Assembly: GCA_036519575.1 (NCBI GenBank)
Contig: DATDKZ010000021.1
Coordinates: 1-7,500, forward strand
Source of the DNA: AC-69 sp036519575
Lineage (GTDB): Bacteria > Actinomycetota > UBA4738 > HRBIN12
Direction: 5' to 3'
DNA: 7,500 bases
The number at the start of each line of letters is the position of its first letter. Position 1 is the stretch's first letter. Of this stretch, positions 6,326 to 7,500 are shown piece after piece. The notes under the pieces are model-generated. The model was not told the DNA's origin. It did no database searches and saw only the letters and a program-made list of their open reading frames with translations. A program made the position numbers and the translations under genes.

Positions 6326-7500
6326 GTTCCGGCCATCGGGCTCGTCAGCGATCGCTTGATCGTTCGCTCCACGTCGACCATCGTGGCGGCGAATCTCTCG
6401 ACCATCTGGCCGAGCTCCTCATCGGTGCTCGTGTACGCCGGGGCCAGCAGCACCTGGTCCCCCGCGTAGCCGTCAGCCTGCGGGTGTGTCGACGTGACCA
6501 GGAGGCTGTGCTCCAGGGCCGTGTCGTCGACGAGCGCCGCGGCGTCCAGGTCCTCGGGGAGGAACGACGTCATGTCGCGCGGGTCGACGAGCTCCACGCC
6601 GAGCAGGAAGCCGCGGCCTCGAACCTCGCGGACGATCTCGGAGCCCGACATGGCCGCCTCCAGCTCACCGAGCAGGCCCGGTCCGCGCTCGCGGATCCGT
6701 TCCACCAGGCCGCGCTCGACGATCAGGTCGAGGACGGCGAGGCCGACAGCCGAGGACAGCGGTGCGCCGTCCCATGTGTGCCCGAGGTCGAACTCTCGCG
6801 ACCCCTGCTCGATCGCCTCGTACACGTGCTGCCGGCAGAGCACAGCTCCGAGCGGGGCGTGGCCGGCGCCGAGGGCCTTCCCCACGGCCACGATGTCGGG
6901 CTCGAGGGCGAGCTGGTGGGCGGCCAGCCACGTCCCCACCCGGCCGATCCCCGTCACCACCTCGTCGAAGCAGACCAGGAAGCCGTGCTCCTCGCGTCGC
7001 TCCGCGAGCCCCTGCCAGAACCTCTCGGGCGGCGAGTACCCCGGGAGCGCCGCCGCGCTGATCGGCTCGCAGACGAACGCGGCGATCGTTTGGGGGCCCG
7101 CCTGCTCGAGCAGACGATCCAGCTCGGTCAGCGCCGCCTCGCCGCTCGGGTCGAACCGCCTTGTGCTCGGCGGGACGTGCAGGTGTTCGGCCAGATACGG
7201 CGTGTACGGCTCCTGCACGACCCGCCGTCCCGAGAGCGCGAGCGTGCCCATGGTCGAGCCGTGATAGGCCTGAGCCGGCGAGATCACTCGCCACCGTTCC
7301 GTGTCACCCCGCTCCACGTGGTAGATACGGGCGAGCTGGAGGGCCGTCTCGTTCGCCTCGGACCCCCCCGAGACGAACCGGACGCGCGCCATCTCCGGCG
7401 CTGCTACCTCGAGCATGCGGTCGGCAAGCCGCTCCTGCGGCTCGCTGGTGAAGTGGTGGTTGTAGAAATAGGCGATGCGCTCGGCCTGCTCGGTGGCCGC
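6322..7500 (-). CDS. Class III PLP-dependent aminotransferase (N-terminus outside window)
   Basis: The frame stays open from the window edge to the TGA at 6322-6324, showing 392 residues. The family usually has 420-470, so some 30-70 N-terminal residues are missing; the first ATG at 7416 is internal because the 28 codons before it continue the fold (a Tyr-Phe-Tyr-Asn-His-His-Phe stretch). Class III features are clear, numbered by visible residues: Ser-Gly-Gly-Ser-Glu-Ala-Asn-Glu-Thr-Ala (PLP phosphate, about 44-53), Tyr-His-Gly-Ser-Thr (about 79-83), Phe-Asp179-Glu-Val (pyridine-N contact), the Schiff-base Lys208 in Gly-Lys-Ala-Leu-Gly-Ala-Gly, and His-Thr-Trp-Asp-Gly (about 241-245). It moves an amino group from an omega-amine or GABA-like donor to a keto acid. 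The GTGA overlap with the GS-like ligase places it in amine or polyamine breakdown, as PuuE or a putrescine-type aminotransferase. The exact donor is unknown. Confidence 0.9.
   Translation of the reverse strand, partial: AATEQAERIAYFYNHHFTSEPQERLADRMLEVAAPEMARVRFVSGGSEANETALQLARIYHVERGDTERWRVISPAQAYHGSTMGTLALSGRRVVQEPYTPYLAEHLHVPPSTRRFDPSGEAALTELDRLLEQAGPQTIAAFVCEPISAAALPGYSPPERFWQGLAERREEHGFLVCFDEVVTGIGRVGTWLAAHQLALEPDIVAVGKALGAGHAPLGAVLCRQHVYEAIEQGSREFDLGHTWDGAPLSSAVGLAVLDLIVERGLVERIRERGPGLLGELEAAMSGSEIVREVRGRGFLLGVELVDPRDMTSFLPEDLDAAALVDDTALEHSLLVTSTHPQADGYAGDQVLLAPAYTSTDEELGQMVERFAATMVDVERTIKRSLTSPMAGT

Noticed and set aside
1..7500. CRISPR array, tRNA/rRNA genes, insertion sequence or prophage parts, toxin-antitoxin or defence genes
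   Set aside because: None seen. No regular spaced repeats, no terminal inverted repeats, no transposase or integrase motifs, and almost all sequence is taken up by ordinary metabolic and transport genes.

Overview
The window is G+C-rich bacterial DNA, almost entirely coding: seven genes, no gap longer than about 115 bases, no RNA gene, no mobile element and no CRISPR array. GTG starts, short gaps, 4-base start/stop overlaps, clear GGAGG-type ribosome binding sites and the protein style (DUF2461, VOC, CsoR, class III aminotransferase) fit an actinobacterium or another high-GC soil or aquatic lineage. No taxonomic marker is present, so this placement is an inference.

Region 1 (1-1558, + strand) is a small metal-response operon. 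It holds the 3' part of a CsoR-type metal-sensing repressor and, 10 bases later, a DUF318/ArsP-type permease that ends in a Cys/His heavy-metal-binding domain. Sensor and transporter are probably co-transcribed, with the metal derepressing its own transport.

Region 2 (1542-3452, - strand) holds three small soluble proteins in a row: an alpha/beta hydrolase, a DUF2461 protein and a VOC (glyoxalase-fold) protein. The last two are 35 bases apart and probably co-transcribed. The VOC gene runs tail to tail into the permease gene and overlaps it by 17 bases.

Region 3 (3566-7500) looks like an amine or polyamine catabolic module. An NAD(P)-dependent aldehyde dehydrogenase on the + strand faces a - strand operon of a class III PLP aminotransferase (cut by the window end) and a glutamine-synthetase-like gamma-glutamyl ligase, joined by a GTGA overlap. 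The same enzyme classes form the Puu (gamma-glutamylated putrescine) pathway: PuuA ligase, PuuC dehydrogenase, PuuE aminotransferase. The PuuB-like oxidase and PuuD-like amidase are not in the window. The two transcription units meet with no spacer at the palindrome CTAGCTAG, which supplies both TAG stop codons.

Nothing here is clearly a new system. The points most worth a second look are the permease with its metal-binding tail beside CsoR, the GS-like ligase with a non-canonical ammonia-site region, and the tightly packed convergent gene ends.
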